From positions 682,001 through 746,000 of the forward strand of contig NZ_CP081943.1 in the NCBI RefSeq assembly GCF_020423045.1: DNA of 64,000 bases. Reading direction: 5' to 3'. Source of the stretch: Pseudomonas sp. MM213 (lineage in GTDB: Bacteria; Pseudomonadota; Gammaproteobacteria; Pseudomonadales; Pseudomonadaceae). The notes under the pieces were generated by a model, which made no database searches, was not told the DNA's origin, and saw only the letters and a program-made list of their open reading frames with translations. Of the stretch, positions 60,400 to 64,000 are shown piece after piece (positions within the stretch are counted from its first letter, which is position 1; every line of letters starts with the position of its first letter). The position numbers were made by a program, and so were the translations under genes.

Positions 60400-61131
60400 A
60401 TGACCGTCCTCATCAACGAACAACTGATCAGCGAAGAACTGAAAAACTTCATCGACAAGGTGCTGGTCGAGGCTGAAGAAGCCTTCACCGTGTTCCGTGA
60501 AACCAACACCATCACCGCCAACGGCACCGTTGGTTTCATCGAGCGCGTACCGGGCCAGGAGCTGTTGGTGTCGGTGAACTACGGCGGCCCGTGGAATTAC
60601 CGCAAGCCGCTGCAAGCCACGGTCACCGACTTCGAAGGCAAGGTGATCTTCGGCAAAGGCAAGGGTGGGTTGGGGCGTTACACCAAACTGTTCCAGCAAC
60701 ATGCCGATGTGACCACCGTGTCCCATGTGCACTCGCCATACCTCGGCGCCTGGGCGCAAACCCACCGCACGCTGCCGTTCCACTACGTGCCGGTGCAGCG
60801 TTATCAGCTCGCCCGGGAGTTGCCGGTGTACATCGACCGCCGGCAGCCGGAAGTCGATTTCATCCTCGACAAGATTGCCGAAAACCCCTTCAACCTGGCG
60901 ATTCTCGAAGCCAACGGCGGCTCCACCGTGTGGGGCAAACAAGGGCTGCGCGCCACTGCCGAATTCATCCTGTTGCTGGAGGAGGGCGCGCAACTGCAAT
61001 TGCTCGCCGACGCCCTCGGCGGCTCCCGCGCCTATGGCCCTGGCGTATTGACCCAGCAATGGAAAATGAGCGGCCTGTACGACAAAGCCACCGAGCTGGG
61101 CCTGGTGCCAGCCATCGACCGTCGCAGCTAA
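60400..61131 (+). CDS. Class II aldolase/adducin family protein
   Basis: A 243-residue protein with the class II aldolase fold: VSVNYGGPWN, VTTVSHVHSPYLGAW (His-x-His zinc ligands), a third His is not obvious near the C-terminus (GLRATAEFILLLEEGAQ). Members cleave sugar phosphates or act as epimerases or decarboxylases. It starts 15 bp after the DszB-like gene, so it belongs to the sulfur operon, perhaps acting on the carbon skeleton left after desulfurisation. That link is inference. Confidence 0.82.
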   Translation: MTVLINEQLISEELKNFIDKVLVEAEEAFTVFRETNTITANGTVGFIERVPGQELLVSVNYGGPWNYRKPLQATVTDFEGKVIFGKGKGGLGRYTKLFQQHADVTTVSHVHSPYLGAWAQTHRTLPFHYVPVQRYQLARELPVYIDRRQPEVDFILDKIAENPFNLAILEANGGSTVWGKQGLRATAEFILLLEEGAQLQLLADALGGSRAYGPGVLTQQWKMSGLYDKATELGLVPAIDRRS

Positions 61132-61153
61132 CAATCTCCAGGCCACCACCATC

Positions 61154-61240
61154 CCCTGTAGGAGCCGGCTTGCTGGCGATAGGGCCTCGAGCCTTGCACC
61201 GATTTCACTGACGCCATCGCCAGCAAGCCGGCTCCTACAT
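61154..61240. repeat. REP pair P
   Basis: TGTAGGAGCCGGCTTGCTGGCGATAGG facing its complement between the aldolase and the second SsuD-like gene. Confidence 0.9.
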
Positions 61241-61270
61241 AGGTGCATTGCCCCTACAAGGAACACACCC

Positions 61271-62469
61271 ATGGCTGTAAAAATTCTCTGGTACCTCACC
61301 ACCCCCGACGGGCCTTATCCGTGGGAACCCGAAGGCCGCTGGACAACCGATTTCGAACATCTGAAACAACTCGCCGTGGCCAGCGACCGTCTCGGTTACT
61401 ACGGTTCGCTGCTGGGTTCCAGCCCCAACGAAAGCCTCGCTGTCTCGGCCGCTCTGATCGACGCCACGAAACGCCTGCGCTTCCTGGTCGCGCAACACCC
61501 CGGTGAACTGTCGCCAGCCGTGTTGGCCAAGTGGGCGCTGACCTTCGATCAATTCTCCAACGGCCGCCTGCTGTTCAACGTGGTCAACGGCAATGACGCC
61601 GGCCTTGCCACCCTCGGCGTGCATTACCCCCACGACGAACGTTATGACTTCAGCCTCGAATACTGGCGTGCGTTCCAGAGCTTCTACGCCGGGGACACCT
61701 CGGGGTTCGACGGTCAGTACGTCAAGCTCGCCCCCGTTCAGCGGCTGCCGCGAATCATCCGCTGGGGGGCTGGCATCCGCCGAAGCAAAAGCCTGGCATC
61801 CCACTGTGGGGCGCGGGCACGTCGGGGCCGGGTGTCGCGCACTCGGTGCAACTGCTCGACGTGTACCTGAGCTTCGCCAACACCCCGCCGAAACTCGGCG
61901 AGAAATTCCGCAAGGTCGCAGCAGAAGCCGCGAAAATCGGCCGTGAGCTGACCTTCGGCACGCGCCTGCAAATCATCGTTCGCGAAACCGAGGAAGAGGC
62001 CTGGGCCCACGCCGAGAAACTCTTGCAACGTACCTCGCTGCAAACCGCGCGCACGGCCATCGAACGTCAATTGCCGCCCGGCGAAACCCTGGAGACCTTC
62101 CACAGCGACGATGCGCAGATCCAGCGCAACGTCGAGGCCATTCGCGCCGGCCGTTTGCCCAAGGCCCGGGACCTGGAGATCTACCCGAACGTCTGGCTCG
62201 GCCCGAGCCTGTTCGGCTTCAACATCCTCGGCCCGGCAGCCGGCACTTACCTGGTGGGCAGCGCCGAGCAGGTCGCCGAGCGTATTCGCGAATACGAAGC
62301 GCAGGGCACATCGGCATTCATTCTGTCCGGTTTCCCGCTGATCGATGAAGCGCACCGGGTGGCGGATCTACTGTTCCCGTTGCTCGATCTGGATCACGGT
62401 TTCGACGTGCCGCAATTGGGTGTCAGCACACCGGCACCACGGCGTGTAGCAGTGACCGAGCGAGTCTGA
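61271..62469 (+). pseudogene. SsuD-like FMNH2-dependent monooxygenase 2, single-base frameshift
   Basis: The first frame (61271 to about 61765) encodes MAVKILWYLTTPDGPYPWEP ... FDQFSNGRLLFNVVNGNDAG ... GQYVKLAP. After a run of six G (61764-61769) the family sequence continues in another frame: GWHPPKQKPGIPLWGAGTSG, then VQLLDVYLSFANTPP to GVSTPAPRRVAVTERV at 62469. Adding one G restores a 399-codon gene of normal SsuD-type length. The downstream half has perfect codon use, so the lesion is recent or a sequencing error. If real, the second monooxygenase is inactive or expressed only by slippage. Confidence 0.82.
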
Positions 62470-62479
62470 GGAGACAGCG

Positions 62480-64000
62480 ATGAACGAATTTTCCCGTCGC
62501 CGGTTTCTCGGCAATGGCCTGGCGGTCAGTGGCGGCCTGTTGCTCGGCAGCAGCCTGCTCAGCGGATGCGACAGCGGGGCGCAGGTCAGCGGTGCGGCCG
62601 CATTGTCCAGCACTCCGGTGCGCGGCGGTCGCTTGCGGGTCGGCATCATCGATGGCGATCAGTCGGGCAACCTCGACGCGCACAAACCGGTGGGCGGCGG
62701 GATCATTCGCGGCTGGGCGCTGTACAGCAAGTTCTGGGAATGGAACACCGACGTCAGCACGCGCCTGGCCCTGGCCGAGTTTGCCGAGCCCAACGCCGAC
62801 GCCAGCGCATGGACCATTCGCATCAAGCCGGGCCTGGAGTTCCATCACGGCAAGAGCATCGGCGCCGATGACATGCTGTTCTCGATCCTGCGCCTGACCG
62901 ATCCGAAACTGGCGTCGCCATTCGCCGGTCTGGTGGGCGCGATCGACCGCAACGCGTTGCGCAAACTGGATGCGCGCACCATCGAAATCCGCTTCAAGGA
63001 AGGCCAGAGCTTTTACCCGCTGGATGAAACCCTGATCAGTTTCGGCGGCATCGTCCCCACCGATTACGATCCCGTCAGCAACCCGGTCGGCGCCGGCCCC
63101 TACAAGCTCAAGAGTTTCATTCCCGGCCAGCGCTCGCTTTATCAGCGCTTCGAGAATTACTACAAGCCCGGCCAACCCTATGCCGATGAACTGGAGATCA
63201 TCGAGTTCAAGGACCAGGTGTCCCGCGCCGCCGCCCTGCGCGCCGGGCAGATTGACGTGGCCAGCGGCGTGCAAGCCGAACACAGCGCACTGCTCAAGGC
63301 CGACTCGCGGCTGAGGTTGTACGCCTCGCCGAGCACCTCGTTCACCGGGTTCAATCTGAATCTGGCGAAGCAACCGTTTCAGGATCAGCGGGTGCGCCAG
63401 GCGTTCCGCCTGTTGGCCGACCGTCGCGAGTTGGTGGACCGTGGCCTCAACGGTTTCGGGCGCATCGCCAACGACCTGTATTCGCCCCACGACCCCACCT
63501 ATAACCACAGCATTGCCCAGCGTCCCTACGACCTGGAACAGGCGCGTTCGCTGTTGCGCCAGGCCGGGCAGACCGACCTGCGGGTGGAGCTGACCACCAC
63601 GCCGGGGCCGGGTGTCAACGCGGCGCTGGTGTTTGCGCAACAGGCGAAAAAGGCTGGGGTCGAGATCAAGGTCACTCAGGTCGATGGCTCGGTGTTCAAC
63701 GGTCCGCAACGGGAAAACTGGCTGCTGTCGCCGGGCTCCACACCGGCCCGGGGTTTTCTCGCGTCGGCGCTGCACAACGATGCGCCACAGGCCATCTACA
63801 ACCGCAGCAACTTCCACGATGAACGCTTCAGCGCGCTGTACCGCCAGGCGCTGGCGCAACCCGACCTTGAGCAACGCAAAGTGCTGGTGCACGAAGCGCA
63901 AGGCATTCAACACGAACGCGGTGGCTTGTTGATCTGGGGCTTCAACGATGTGCTGGACGCGGCATCGGTGCGGGTCGGCGGTTTGCAGCCTGAACAGACC
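62480..64000 (+). CDS. Tat-exported lipoprotein, ABC peptide/opine-type substrate-binding protein (3' end outside window)
   Basis: 507 codons are visible and the gene runs off the window. The N-terminus MNEFSRRRFLGNGLAVSGG is a twin-arginine signal ending in a lipobox LLSGC (Cys31), so it is exported folded and lipid-anchored. The mature part is a cluster-5 (DppA/OppA-like) binding protein: FHHGKSIGADDMLFSILR, NPVGAGPYKLKSF, FTGFNLNLAKQPFQDQRVRQ. It starts 10 bp after the SsuD-like gene with ribosome site GAGGAGA. Its permease and ATPase genes are presumably to the right. Confidence 0.88.
   Translation, partial: MNEFSRRRFLGNGLAVSGGLLLGSSLLSGCDSGAQVSGAAALSSTPVRGGRLRVGIIDGDQSGNLDAHKPVGGGIIRGWALYSKFWEWNTDVSTRLALAEFAEPNADASAWTIRIKPGLEFHHGKSIGADDMLFSILRLTDPKLASPFAGLVGAIDRNALRKLDARTIEIRFKEGQSFYPLDETLISFGGIVPTDYDPVSNPVGAGPYKLKSFIPGQRSLYQRFENYYKPGQPYADELEIIEFKDQVSRAAALRAGQIDVASGVQAEHSALLKADSRLRLYASPSTSFTGFNLNLAKQPFQDQRVRQAFRLLADRRELVDRGLNGFGRIANDLYSPHDPTYNHSIAQRPYDLEQARSLLRQAGQTDLRVELTTTPGPGVNAALVFAQQAKKAGVEIKVTQVDGSVFNGPQRENWLLSPGSTPARGFLASALHNDAPQAIYNRSNFHDERFSALYRQALAQPDLEQRKVLVHEAQGIQHERGGLLIWGFNDVLDAASVRVGGLQPEQT

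Overview
The window is a high-GC Pseudomonas chromosome segment, most likely from the P. fluorescens group. The catRBCA/benR/benABCD genes, the DUF2790 and DUF3087 proteins, PpnN and OsmE support this. So do about 16 clusters of genus-typical REP palindromes (core TGTAGGAGCCGGCTTGC and relatives). No rRNA, tRNA, IS element, integrase or CRISPR array was recognised.

Layout. 1-12.8 kb is ordinary chromosome: a response regulator cut by the window edge, a DUF2790 protein, an exported epoxide-hydrolase-like enzyme, ppnN, a Cache-GGDEF diguanylate cyclase, LysR and DapA-like genes, azlCD and an SRAP (YedK) protein, with two REP arrays. 13.6-17.5 kb holds a sulfonate-type ABC importer and an orphan binding protein. 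17.6-18.5 kb is a lipoprotein deacetylase. 19.5-31.7 kb is the benzoate/catechol region: catR, divergent catBCA, benR, benABC and benD. Between benR and benA sits a small type VI secretion island on the opposite strand: hcp, a glycine-zipper effector, a membrane immunity protein, and a second immunity copy broken by an in-frame stop. 31.7-34.6 kb has small genes (Nudix, OsmE, lipoproteins, Rrf2). 34.8-39.5 kb has a type II NADH dehydrogenase-like flavoprotein and a polyamine-type set (PuuB-like, PuuR/PauR-like, PuuA/PauA-like). At 40 kb there is a striking 169-residue protein that is 43% methionine.

40.9-64 kb is an organosulfur scavenging region and the most interesting part. It encodes an XRE-cupin regulator, an ABC importer with two permeases and no adjacent binding protein, two TonB receptors, two SsuD-like flavin monooxygenases (one frameshifted), a DszC/SfnB-like flavin enzyme, a class II aldolase, a Tat-type lipoprotein binding protein, and three proteins that carry the DszB desulfinase signature (CPVP plus H-x9-R-x-G-G) and have no signal peptide. 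One of the three has Ser where DszB has its catalytic Cys. The cluster thus holds family members for all three oxygenase/desulfinase steps of a Dsz-like route.

Regulation. I find six sigma-54 (-24/-12) promoters in the sulfur loci (at 16.4, 44.3, 49.6, 53.3, 59.1 and 59.3 kb). All lie near copies of one 18-bp element, roughly TGTTGCNGGGNNARCART, often in pairs about 30 bp apart. This looks like a coherent enhancer-binding-protein regulon. An SfnR-type activator is the obvious candidate, but no such gene is in the window. It ties the 13.6-16.3 kb importer to the 41-64 kb cluster. The benA promoter carries a textbook BenR/XylS direct repeat and the catR-catB gap a CatR-type palindrome.

All calls come from reading the sequence and remembered family features; no database search was run.
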